In this document: positions 1 to 13,500 of the stretch, piece by piece
Numbering within the stretch: position 1 is the first letter of the stretch
How the letters are laid out: every line of letters begins with the position of its first letter
Assembly (NCBI RefSeq): GCF_027744825.2
Contig: NC_071336.1
Coordinates: 12,737,501 to 12,801,500, forward strand
DNA length: 64,000 bases
From: Synchiropus splendidus
Taxonomy: Eukaryota > Chordata > Actinopteri > Syngnathiformes > Callionymidae
Direction: 5' to 3'
Position numbers and translations under genes: made by a program
Notes under the pieces: generated by a model
What the model saw: only the letters and a program-made list of their open reading frames with translations
Told to the model about the DNA's origin: nothing
The model's database searches: none

Positions 1-1533
1 AGACGCCAGGGTCACACTAGAGGCTGTATGACACATGCAGCTCAACAAAACATCTTTAATCTCTTCCGGTGATGACTGAAAAAGAAATGTCACGATGGCA
101 GGATGACGGTAAAATTGTACATTTTATTGATCAGCATTTGATACTTGGGTTGACAACCATATCAAAAGCTTGTGCCATCACATCATATTGATGGTTGGAT
201 CACAAATTCATTCTTAATATCTGTAAATAGTCCGTACAGTTAGTAATGCTGATAGACGAAGCATGCACAAACAGGAAGCTGCTATTCACTGGAAAAGAGT
301 CCATTTCACAATGCACGTATGACTTTGTGGCCTGATGTGAGTGGAGAGACAGATTTGGGAGTGAGTCAGAGGAGCTCTCATCCGAGCCTGAAGCAGCATC
401 AAGGATCAGTCTGGTTGCAATTACAGAGCAGCAGACTGAATCTCAGAGACTGGCATTCCTGCGGCAAACGGCACCGATGCACTCAGATGGAGGTGCGTGG
501 CCACAAGCCTCTGATTGGACTGCTGAGCTGGAGAACCAGACCCTTTGAAACCTGAACCTTGCTCCAGGGGGTTTAAGGTCAACAATGGCCCAGTGTCAGT
601 AAACCTGGCCAGATGATCAGGGAGGACGCAGCGCCATCAACAGACCATGAACTATACTAAGCTCACAAACCTGAGTCAGCAAAATGACTGGGATGAAACC
701 GTAGTGAGCCAAGAACGGCACATAAGAAGTGAGTGTGTGTGTCTGTGGTTAGGGTTAATCACTGTTTCCTTAGAAATCAGCCATCTGATGTTTTGATTTT
801 TGGGTTTACTGTAAATCAGGTGTCACATCCACAAAATCTGGAAGTCATTAGTTTGTTTTTTTTAATTAATCTTCATCTGAATTCCAGATTCCGCATCCCA
901 AAAAACAACATCTTGTTAAGGCTAACACAGGCTGGATTACAGACTATAATATACATGATAAAATGTCTCACATAATTTTTTTACCTATTGATATCACCAT
1001 CACCACCACAATCAACTTCATCTGGAGTAGTATGATCAATGACAAAAAATACTAGCTATTGCAAATTATGGAGATTCATAAGTTTAGTCTGTTGCATGGA
1101 CAGAAAGCTGTAGAAAAGTTCTGGGTATAAGCTAAGTTGATCTGGACCCTTCAAAAGAATGGAATTGGCCATTTTCAGTTTGACCGAGGAAAGGAAACCT
1201 GCCAGTGTCTACAATCATCTGTGGAGCATTTGGACTTTCCCACTTAGCTACATATTCTCGAATTAAAAACCACTCCTGGAATCACAGTAGAACCAAAAAC
1301 ATTAGGTTTGAAACAGCACCCTTAATTTCTCTAGAGCTAAAGGGACCCACACATGATCTCATCATATTTGGATCCATAGAACCATAGATTCTGCTGCATG
1401 CCAAGATGAATATGTTATATATTCAAATGTATTTTCAAAAAGCTTATTTGTGAGTTGCTCTTCAACGACAGCGTCACGATGGAATACTTGATGTTTATCA
1501 GTCGGCCCACGTTTCCCCTGTCAGTCCAACCTC
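1..1533. other. 3' flank of the AtuA-family gene
   Basis: No protein family, RNA gene or repeat is recognisable here. It lies downstream of the stop codon of the minus-strand AtuA-family gene and may hold its 3' UTR. A minus-strand AATAAA (plus TTTATT near 123-128) is the only obvious poly(A) signal, and it is about 1.4 kb from the stop. Confidence 0.4.
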
Positions 1534-4500
1534 TCAGTCCACCAGTGACTTCAGGTCAGGAAGTCCCTTCAGCTTCAGGTCCAACAGCATCTGACCGAAG
1601 GCTTTCCCCTGTCAAAAGCAAAACACTTTTCAGGGTTTGACTGTCAGCTCTTGAACGCATGTTTCGGGTGTTGGATTCAACGCAGTGGGTGCTGCGGCTT
1701 TGAGGCTGGAACGAGTGTGAGCGTGTGAGTGCTCGCACATTGTGAGGCAATGGTAGGTTTGTGTGCCCCTTTGATGTCGCTGCAGATTCCAGCGAGGCAG
1801 TATAAAACTTTTACAAGAGGGTCTGCATAACAAAGGGGGTGAAGAGGGGAAAGCTGTGAAAAGCACTCCAAAATAAAACCTTGGGTACAAGTCAACCCGA
1901 CATTGTTGCTTTCCTGAAGTAAACGTGTTATGTACGCTTTACCTGTGGATCACTGCGCAGTGAGGCCACCCCTCCCCCACCCAGAGAATTCTCCAGAACA
2001 AAGTTGAGGCCGTGGATGCCCGGTAGTGTGTACCTACAACAGAAGGTCAAGGAAGAAACCCAAATCATGAGACGTCACACAGCTGCACAGCTTTAACTGC
2101 ACAAGCCCGATGTTCAAGTTGAGTTTTATGGGCACGTGTTTTGCCACTTACTCGATTACCAGAGGGTTTATTGGACTGCATATGAGTGAGTGAGGCTTAT
2201 TCATACCCTGTGATGAATTACATTTCATTTTAAACAAGTATGTCTTGATCAAAGATTGGACACTCTCGGAATGAATCCAAAGATTCTTAGAGCCAAAGTT
2301 AAAAACATGTCCACCTCGTGGTCAAAAACTAGACTCAAGTCATGGACCTTATTGCTGTGAGACAGCAGCACTCTCCACTACTGCACTGTGCTGTCCTTAG
2401 ATTTAAACGTTTTTTTAAAAGTTTTTACGCTGTTTTTGATATACTGTTCCATAAGTGTCCCCACTTTCATGGTATTAAACCAAAGATCTTGTAATTCTGA
2501 TATATATTTTTTGTGCTTCATGCAGATGTTTGGGGGTGAACAGCTAGGACACACTGGACATGTCACAAATTCATAGTTTATATAGCCACACGTCTGTTTT
2601 CACTTGAATCTGCTGTAAACATCTGAATTCAACCTTTATCCAGTGCTTAAACTTGACTTTGGTCTGAACACAAGTATGTGTCTGGTCTGCAAGGGCTTTA
2701 ACAAGTGCCAGAGGGGCACCAATGAAGCGTCTGTGGGCTCAGTGAGTGTTTTTCAGGGTGTGAGTCGGGATGCAGGTCAGAGACTTTAACAACCTCCACT
2801 TCTTCATTACAGTAATTGCAAACACACCGCAAGCTGAGTCACGGCGTAACCACGTTTGGCCTCTGCAGGGGGTGCCACATGTGCTCTTTCGCCTTGAACC
2901 AGGAATGTGTTATATAGGCAGTGCAAACACAGATGCTAGTGTGCATCAGAGCCAGTGGGCATTTTACATAGCCTTGACTCAATACTGTTCACTGTGCTTT
3001 AGGTTTGTTTTTTGTTTTTTTTGTCGTTAGAAATGCGTAGGTAAACACCTGATTCCAGAATTTGAGTATGGCACAACAAACAGCTAGGTATTACTTATAA
3101 CCCATAATATTATATTACCTATAATAGTTATAGAATAACAAGCATCCACATTATTTTGTGACATAAATGGTCGTAATATATAACAGAAGATACGACTAGA
3201 GACAAGCTGATGAGGCTTCATGAAACAGTGTCCTGATTTTCAGAGCCACTAGATGGCACTCTTGGCTCAAAAATCTTGGATTTGAACAACCTTTTTATTA
3301 TCATATCATATCATTTTTAAACCAAGCGCGCCACCTACCGATCCCTGAAAATGAACATAATGTCATGTGAAGCCTCAACAGCGAGTGGCACAGAAAAATT
3401 ATTACTGATAAGATAAATAGTTAATTCCATACTCTACATTACATACTGTGCGTAAGGCCTTGTGATTGTCCACTCCCACAACAAAACCTGATTCATCACA
3501 TGACGTTGGTGACTTTGAGTTACTGTGTCAAAGGGTGTCAAAAATGTATGTTTGAGTACCTTACAATTATTTTTATTATGCATTTAGTATATCTCATGAA
3601 GTTTGCCAAACATTTCAGCTCATATTGGGATGAAGTAACATGCACTTAATAGAACACTTTGTGTACTTGGACTTTCTCTGTACACTGTTAATATCATAAG
3701 TAGGTGTCTACCACCAAGGTTTCCAGACTGTCGACCATATCTTGCAGACTATAAATCCTCCCGCTGACATTTTTCACAAATGGCAAAAGAGAGAAAACTT
3801 CCAAGTTCTTGTAATGCAGTACACATTGAAAAACGCACGCACATACACACTGCACATGCAGTGGACAGACACACTTATTTCTGTGCACTGAATATAATTC
3901 TGGTCATTCAAAGAAGCAGCGTTCCAACCTATTAAAATGAAATATGCATTGCCTCTCTAAAATTCTGAGGCTAACTTGTAGCTTTGAGGTGTTTCTGGTC
4001 TGCAGAGTTTGTCACAGCAACTCTTATTAACACAAAAGTGGGGGACACGGTCATTCACACGCTGATGGAGTTCAAATTTGCCATAGAAATCTATCTAGCA
4101 CAACAGATGAGCTACAGACTGTTAGTAACATGTAAATGTCAAACACATCTAATCTGCTGTTTCTTGGCTCACAGATAAAGCAGTGACATGGCTCTCAGGG
4201 ATAAGAGTCAAGATATGAGTGAGAATATGTGCACTGCTTTTTCAAACTCAAGCCAACTGATTTAAGAATCGGTTACGTCAACGTTGACTGTGCTAGACTG
4301 AAGGGTCTCTAGCTCAAACACTATGGTGTAAAAGAATATTCACCTTGACAAATGTTTAAATGATGACAGAAACCGCTTTTTCTGGAAGGATGTTCTAGTT
4401 TGTGAAAGAGATGTTAAGAGGCTTCAGCAGCAATGAACCACAATTGCTTCCTTCATTTTCTGTCAGGGTGATTTGCTGAAGGGAAGGGCTCTATCCTCAG

Positions 4501-7500
4501 TGTGTTTTAGTTCTGGTTTAGGCTGATGTTCTCTGCTTTGTTTTTATGTCACAGCGAAGGGAAAGTCCAAGGTCAATTTCACAATCAATTAACTTTGTGC
4601 TCAGAGATTTGCTGAGGCCAATAAGATGTTATTATGCTGTCTAAGATGTATGTGGCTAAAATGTTAAAGAGCTTAAAATATTTCTAAAACATTTTTTCCT
4701 GGGACAAATAATTCCACAAGGTCTTCAAATGTTTCATATTTTATTAAGTGGTAAAGCGGAACCCCTGAAGTTCCACATGGGTCAATCAGGGTCAAACAGG
4801 ATTAAGGGGCTGCTTAAGCTCATGTAAATCCTCTTAGTGGAAATTTACACATTTAAGGGTGAATATGTATGTTAGTCAGGTAAAACACAATCTGAATATA
4901 ACATGTGAAAAGTAGATCTTGGTTCCGCAATGGCTGAAAGTCACTCACTTACTGTAGTAAAAGTAGTTACAATGCCATTACTATGCTGTTCCCTAAAAAA
5001 AGCAGGCTTTTTAGACACATTATGGCAGCTTTTTTCAGTTTAATCAGAATCACTTTATTTATTTTTGCTTTTGGGTAAGATTGAATGTTACTTAAACAAA
5101 GATGCAAGACAAAAATAAAAATAAAGACATGATAATGTATACTACTAAGCGCACTTAACTTTAATGGATATTTATACTTTATACTTAATATTTCGAGTGT
5201 AAAACACTAATACTCTCTCTCTGTGTGTTCTAATTTAAATTTGGATAGTATACTACTTTCCCCAGATTTACTACCCCTGCCGAGGACCGGGGATGGCTGG
5301 TGGGTGAATTCAGTAATTTTGGATCTTAATATCTTACCGTTTAACAGCATTGTGAACGCCTGGTTGGATTAGATGAGCAAAGTATTCTTCCACCACAGAG
5401 GATGTTAGGTGTTTCTTCAAGTAGGGGTAGAAGAGCGGGTGGCGAGCAACAACTCCTGATTGGGAGGGGAAATAACTTGATGTGTTATTACATTATATTA
5501 TTGTCTGTTTTTTTAAATTCACAATCTTAACATGCAAGGAACAAATTATTTCTCACCGATATTGGCGCTGTCTCCTTTGTCCCCACTTCTCGTGTAGGCC
5601 AGTTCCTCCAGTCGGTAGCTGTGCTTTCCACTGGGAAGGTCTGGAAGGAAGCAAGATTTGCAACTTTCAAACGTATGAATGCATCTTCACAACTTTTATG
5701 CAGGTACTCATCACAAACTCATGCTCTCAAGATATACGAGGAAACAAATTCAGGGAGCTCAGCAAAATAAACCACAGCAATTTTTGGGCCAGTTGCGGCA
5801 CACTTATGTTTTCCATCTTAGTTTTGAATAAGTCATGCATTTCTTCATTTATCAAGCCAACCCCCCCTCTCCTACAGCAATCAGACTTCAAAGGTCAAAT
5901 TAATTCAAATTTGTTAATATAAGTAGAGAGAACAATCTGGGACAGTCTGCTAGAAGAGATCCGAAACAAAACATGCACCACTAACTTTAAATTCCTGATA
6001 AAAATGTACTTTTGTAGACTTGCATTTTTGTATTTTTGATATCCTCCCAACGTTTCCTTCGTTCTTGCTCACCAAAGGTCTAACCGTCCACTTTTGTGAT
6101 CAAACAAGTGTCAACATTCTTATCAGTTTTGCCTGAAAAGTATTTTGTGAACAGCGTTCTATAAAGTGATATATAAATAATGCTTTATTGTTATTATTAC
6201 CATACACATTGAAAATAGCCTTGTTGGAAGCGTGCAGTCAACAATGGTAAGGACAGTATCATATCCGGGAATAACTCACCATTCTAACAAACTTTAGCAG
6301 AACCTTCCTAATGTAATTCAGCTTAAAAAAATAAATTAATAAACTAGAAGATACAAAACAAGTCCCACACTCCTAGTTTTGCTGTTCTGCCGTCGGCCCC
6401 ACCCCCATTTTTTTTCCTGTACAGGACCTGTTCAACTCACGTTACCAGAACGTCTCACCTCCATGCTTGGTACCAGACCTCCACACACTCTCATGCATTT
6501 CCACTGTATGTCAAGCACTTTTCTCTGCTCTCTGCTCCTTACAATCACTGCATTTCTTTCTCTGACTCCATTCTGTGCATTGTATTGTTACCTTCCCTGA
6601 TTTTCACATTTGATGCCGATGGGTTTTTTTTTGGTCGCTGTGTATGGCCCGCGTCAACCCCAATGACCACCTTAAATAGACCCCTTCATGGTTGAACCTT
6701 TCTAAATAGTCTGGTTGGCATCTATTTTTAAGAGGTTTTGAGTGTTTTTTCCAGTCTGGATGTCGATAACTCCCATTCTAGATCATGTTCTCATAAATTT
6801 AAAATCATGCTTCAAATTTCAAAGCTTGATCAGAGTCAAAGCTCTAATTTCCAACAAATACGTTCCCAAGTGTTACAACTTGGACCACATGTAAACAGTT
6901 ACTGTTAATGTACTGTGAAACCAGAAAAGCACTCAGAGAGCGCAAACATACACCAACACAATCTCCCAGTGACCAGTATCCTTCAAAAGAAAATCCCCTG
7001 GATACAAATGCCAATCTGGTACAAATGCCAATACTGTTGCAATCTCCCATTGTTGAACCATCTTTTTAAAAAATCCTAGAACCAGACTGTGATCCGGATC
7101 AGTCCCAAAAATGTTATCATTTGTTCCTTGTCCCATTTCACATATTTCCTGAAAACTTCATCCTAATCTGTTCATAACGTTTTCAGTTATTCTGAACATG
7201 GACAAACAAATCGAAAACAACTTTCAATAACCTCCTTGGCGGATATAAATATAAGTGACAGGCTCACCAGAATCTGGATGCTCCTCAGACGGACTCGGAG
7301 AAGCTTCCTCTTGAGGTGTGTGTGATTCTGTGGGCAGTAGAGACTCAACAAGCTGTCCACCCATGTGAACATCAACCTGCAAAGAAAATCATCCACAAAT
7401 CACAAGATAAAATAGAAATCATAAATGTGGTTTCTAGCAAACAAAATCAATCGATTTAACTCAAGAATTAGCATTCTAACCACAGTAATAAATACAATAA

Positions 7501-10500
7501 AAAAAAAAAAATAGTAAGGATTTAACATTTTAACAAGACTAACAATGGCTAAAAAGTCACTAGTGAACAAAACAGGATTGGACAATTGATTAATATGAAA
7601 TCAAAGCTGAACCAACCTGAAGCAGATTCTTGGGGTGCATGAAGAAAAATGGCTTCAACACAGGGGATCTTTGGTAAAATAAATAAATTAATTAATCAAA
7701 ATAAAAGAGCAGGTGATGGAAATAACTGCAACACAGGTGGAACATTATCAAGTTCAATATGACATGTGAATCAAACATTCAGTTAAGACATTAAATATCA
7801 CCCACCTAATGGTCAACATTGAAAACCTCAGTGTTTTTACTTACACTCTGGGACGTCCGCCCACAATGCCTGTCAGTCCAGGTGCTGTGAAAAGGATTTG
7901 TTTTTCTTTTATATGTAAAAACAGGAAGCACCACAGCAAACAAAAAGTCGGTATATTTGAAACTATTTGTTGTGGTTTAAATGAGAGCAAGTGGCGTTTG
8001 ACGGAATATACAGTAAATACATTGTCCTTGAGTTGAACTCATTACGCATAAACACATCTCAAAATTCACCCTGGTCACTACCCTCCTTATCTGGAGTCTA
8101 AAGCAGGAAGCTGAGCCTCTCCAAAAGGCTTGGCTGCTTAAACTCATTATGTGCAAGAGAGAATTTTAGGTTTAAGTCAGAAAATAACCATAGGAAATAT
8201 CTAGTACTTTTTAAAAGTTAATATTGATGAAGGACACTATTCAGGGCCATCACCAAGCATCGCTGTCGTCCGAACAGTGATCGGAACTGGCACTGACTTG
8301 TGTCCCTCTTGGGATCTTAAATAGAGCAAAGAAAAAAATGAATGTGTCAAAAACGTCAAGTGTAAAGGCTGTCCAACCTGATCTGACTGTCTCAGATACA
8401 TGATGAGGCATTGGACTGATGAAGACTTAAACTGAGCATCCTTAATTGTGTAACTACAGACATCATGTGCATGGCCCAGAAGGCCAAATGCCCATGTCAT
8501 GGCAAGTACACGCACCCATCCAGTTTGCACTGTAGTTGAGCTTTCATTTTAGGAAACCCACTTCAGTTTTGCGTTTCTCTTTTGTGACTGTCATTTGTCC
8601 TAGAGGGAAATAGGTAAAAGCTTGCCGTACCCATGCCAGTTCCTGCAGGAGCAATTTCTCTAGAGAAGAGTTCAAGTGCCTTTTTCTGTTTGTGGTGGAC
8701 GGCCATCCAGATCACTGCTTCCCTGGCGCCCTGGAGGGACGAGAAATGTTTATGACTTTAGTGGTCTATTAGCCTGCGCTCCATCTAATTTCATATGATT
8801 TTAGTCGCCAAAAGCAACTCCAACAGTGCAGTCACCAAATTCAACCTCACTTTCAGGATGAGCATGTGTCGTCATTCACTGAGTCTAAACCGAAGACGCC
8901 ATTCATGTAAAGGTGAAACAAGAGCCAAGTTCTGGGAGTCTGGGAGCACTAATTAAATCCTCAAAGCCATTATTGTTGCACTTCTTATTAAGTCAACGTC
9001 AAAATCCAGAGCACCTTTTTAAACGCAAATTGATTCTCACAGAGAAACGCAGGCTTACATTTTCCATGGAGGGAAAAAGTGAAACCGGCAAAGAGAATAA
9101 TTGCCCCACAGTTTCTCTCTAGTTTACTTTCCATTTGTGGTGACATGAGGAGGCTCCTTTCCTCCTGGCTACAGGGTCACAGGATGACATTTAGGGATGA
9201 AGAAGGGTAATTCAGACGAAACTGAAAGTCAGTAATGGAGTTTCTCTGCTTCTTGTGGGGCTCTCATAAGTCAATGAAGGTATGAGAGAAAAATGCATCC
9301 ACAAAAAACATGATGGGATGAGAGATTCACAGAGAAGACCGAGTCAGTGAAAGGACAATATTGATAAGAAATGAAAATCTGAAAATATCACTTTTTGTCT
9401 AGACATACTTTTCCTGTGCCATCTACAGGCTTTCCAGTAAACATCAACTATATTTGTCTCATAACCAAGTGTCACCTTGTTTCGTGCGTGAGCGCCGTAG
9501 GTGTCCTCGGCTCCCAGGACCTGGATGTTGACGGCACTGAAATCTTCCAGCCCCAGCTGTTTAAACATGCGCTTTGATCTGAAGCACAAAAATGAGAATT
9601 AGATCATACTCTGATTAATGTATTGCTAAATATTTCTTTAGCTTTGATTACTTACTCTTCAAGCTTAAATAATAATTCTATCCCACCTGAATCTTATGCT
9701 CAAACACACCGTTTGATGATGCTTTCTGCAGTTCGTCTGGCCTTTTCCTCCGATCTTGGTCCTCCGACTAGACAAACTGCTGTGACTCTGAAACCGTCCA
9801 TGTAGGTCGCACACACCTGCGAGCATTCTTTCTTAAATAACCACACATTCGTGGACTGCAAAAAAAAAAAACATGTCTAAATGTGCACCTTGTAGTCCGG
9901 CGATGGTGGAAGTCCTTTGGCCCCAGTGACCTTGACAGCTCCTCCATCCACTCCTGATATGAAGAGACACGTTGAACATAAATCCTAACTCTCAGTCCAC
10001 CTCACTGGAAAAACCCGAACTTTGAGTTAATAATGAATGCAGCCCAATGAAATACACAATGAATATCAATCATAGATTCAGGGTCCAATATGAAACCTCA
10101 ATTCCAAAGGGAGTGAGTGTCCTGGCATCAAAGACTAATATAAATAAACAAATTAAAATAATAACAATAAGTGTTATGCTGAAGATGTCCTAGTCTGACA
10201 CAAAACATTTAAGGGAAAGAAGGTTGAACTAGATCACGGACTTGCCTTATAGATTATCATAAGACCACCACATGGTCACTCCTTAACATCACTCTATATT
10301 CAATACCTGCCAGTAAAACTGTAACAACAGAATATTGGCAGTTTAAACCAATGGACATGAACATTTTCATCACTGCACAGAAAGAATGAAGTCGAGGATA
10401 CGCAGATGGGTTGCCTTTGATCTTAAAATAAGATATATATATAACTGCAGTGTTTTGGATAGTTTTAAGAAAATGATTGATGCACTTGATTTTGAAAAAA

Positions 10501-13500
10501 ATCAGCAATTTTGACAAAATAAAACATACATAACAGGAAGGATCGCCTGTTAATGTATTAAGCTCAGTAGAGTATATATATCAAAAAATCATATATTGTC
10601 AACAAAAAAAAATAATAAGTGTTTGTTGTGTGTGTGTGCATGTTACTTTTTTTTCCTTGGAAAATCTGGACTGCATTTGTTTTTTAAGCTTCATAAATTG
10701 ATTTTATAAATCTTATTAGAGCTCTCTCACCATCTGCTAACATTTCAGAGGTGCTTCATCAGCCCCCAGCTCCTGTTCTCAACAGCCCCTTTATAATGAA
10801 ACATTACACAGCAATTTCCTTCACCTCAGCTTGAACCAGACTCCGCCAGGCTACAGATGAGAAGTATATGGGTCAGGGAACGGTCAGGCCGTATTGAGCT
10901 GCCCAAATACTTCAATTAGACTGAAATATTTACATTTTTTAGCGGCAACAAGAGCAAAAAGTTCATGACCCCATTCAAGATGGACACTGGCCCAGATCTC
11001 AACCAAACTCCCACATTTGCACATGCTTATGAAAAAAGGCTAGTGAAAAAAGGACCAGAAGCTGAACTACATAGCCGTGATTTTTGGTTCACCGAGTGAT
11101 TTTTCTTGTCTCCATTGCAACTACATGCCATTGAATTGAAACTATTAACATGTAAAACATTAGTTAGCATAGAAATAACACTATAAATTGAACTTTGCAC
11201 CAATTTTGATAATGACAATATGAAATATAGAATGTAAATGAGTTAAAGAAAAGTTCTAATACAATGGTATCAGTTGTACACAGTTCTGGACGTAGTGGAG
11301 AGGTTTAGAAACAAGGGCAGTCCTGAGCTGAAGTTCTGTGGGGGCAGAGCAATCGAAGAAACAAGATCATTTACTGTATATTTGTGACCAAAAAAAAGTG
11401 AGAAAACAAAAACTTGGCAGAGAGGTTGCCAACATCCAGAGAGTGCTGGAATGATGAGGCAGGTCATTCAATTGGGTCAGACACTGCACACGCTCCTCTG
11501 TATAAAGGAGCTAGTTGAACGTGATGAGGCGTTTAGCAAAGATTCCATTGGGGAATATGAGACATCACTTTGTTATTCACGGGGTTGGGGAAAGGACCAC
11601 TTGGATGTTTGGTAAGATAAGCTGAATGAATAGATGAAAACACTTATCTATAATACCTTGAATAACAATCGCTACTTTAACAAAAATAAATAAATGAATG
11701 AAACCAAAATTGAAAATAAAAATGAAAACAATAACAACGATAATAAATGCGACTTTATACAAAGCCCTTACGAAACACAAATATGGTATAAGGAAGAGTA
11801 ACTTTCTCTGAGGCAAAAAGTTCCCAGGTCAGAAACCCAGAATATTCTAGTACATTCAGGTGGTGAATATGTAGGTCACTGCAGTTGTATTTTACATGCA
11901 TTTTGGTCCACTTGAGGATTCAAAACACTTTATCATTTTGATTACAGAAAGCTCTGGAGTGAAAATGTCAACAATTAACTCACTTATCGGTGAAGATGAG
12001 TTCAGCAGAGGCTGTTGGTTCCTTAGCAGTTTTTTGATGGCTGCATGTTTGGCTTTCATTTGTAAATAAAAATAGCTGATAAGATGGTTGAGCGGAGGGT
12101 GAGCAGTTCAAGCAGGGGTCAAGCAGACACCCCAATGTGTTTGTTTTAGGTGGATGAGAGATGATGTAAAACAGTTCAGCGAAGGGTCAACATCTTTGAG
12201 AGTGTGATATTGAATGCGTGTGCTACCTGATATTTCCTTGATGACCACCCGACTGAAGTCACAGGTGACGTCAGGCAGCAGGTAGCGCTGAGGGTCGCCA
12301 ATCTCGTACACTAACTGTTCAGCAACCGTACCAAATGATACGAGGCCACCAGTCTTGGGGGGCTTGGTGAGAACAAAAGAGCCATCACTTGAACACTCGA
12401 CCACCGGAAAGCCCATGTTGTCCCTGAGATATGAAAATGCAGTGATTGTGAAAATTGTGAAACATGAGAATAAAAATGATGTTTGCATTGTTTTTAATTT
12501 TTGCAGATGCTCATGAAAACGTCTGAAAATGACCATTTGCAGTGTTGTAAAACTTCACTCTAAGAGGTAACATATGATCATAGCCCAAGTATTACATATA
12601 AATAGCCACATCACAGGACAATGTATTTGAAGTGATAAAAACATCTTTATAATAGTCTTTTTGCTTTTGTTGAGTATCACCATGCATGTTTGGTTTTCAT
12701 ATGCAAGACAAAATACAGTGAAAGAGTATCTAATAAAATGGAAACAAACAAAGGACCAGGTGGAAAAAAAAAAAAAACTTTTATATTGCTCATATACAGT
12801 ACATCCTTGATACAACTACAAATAACACATGGATATCTATGGATTGTGTGTGACATTGCAAAAAATAATATACAATATATAATTTCACTGATCTGCTGCA
12901 TTTTTCTCAACTTACCAGTTGGGGACTTTGTGCCAGTCAGTAAAGATTCCTCCTGTACACTGGGCACCACACTCGATCAGGTGGCCAGCAAGACTAAACA
13001 CAAACAGAGTGACTACTCAATACTTTTTTTGTAATGACATTTCATTTTAAACAAGCACCAAAAAAACATTACAATGACAAACTCAGAATTTTCTTTTAAA
13101 ATTAATCTTAGTAGCTCAACCTTATAAAATAAGAATAAATGTGCATCTGAATTTGGGTGAGACTGTGGACGTGTGATGCGTGCAAGAAGACGATGCAGCA
13201 CGCTTGGTTACAAGCCCGTGGAAGAGCATGGATCCAAATGCATTAAATACAAGGCATTTCTGTCACATCGATATAACGTGGAAATAATGTGCGCGCGGTG
13301 GGTATATGGTACCTTCCAGCTGCAAGCAAGTCAAAGTCATCTTCCTCCCAGCCGAACTACAAAAGATAAATGTAGTGAGTTTGTGCCATCTGCTGGTCAT
13401 TTGTCTCACAGGCTTGAGCTTAAAAACATGTTTGTTTCACTTTTCAGGATGTAAAAGAAAACTATCAAAAAGCTTGGGCTCACTTAAGATATCAAAGTGA

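Noticed and set aside
8237..8530. Possible extra exon of the AtuA-family gene
   Set aside because: The flanking exons (8730-8631 and 7884-7845) join directly in phase and rebuild the conserved [14 protein letters not shown], so no exon is missing between them.
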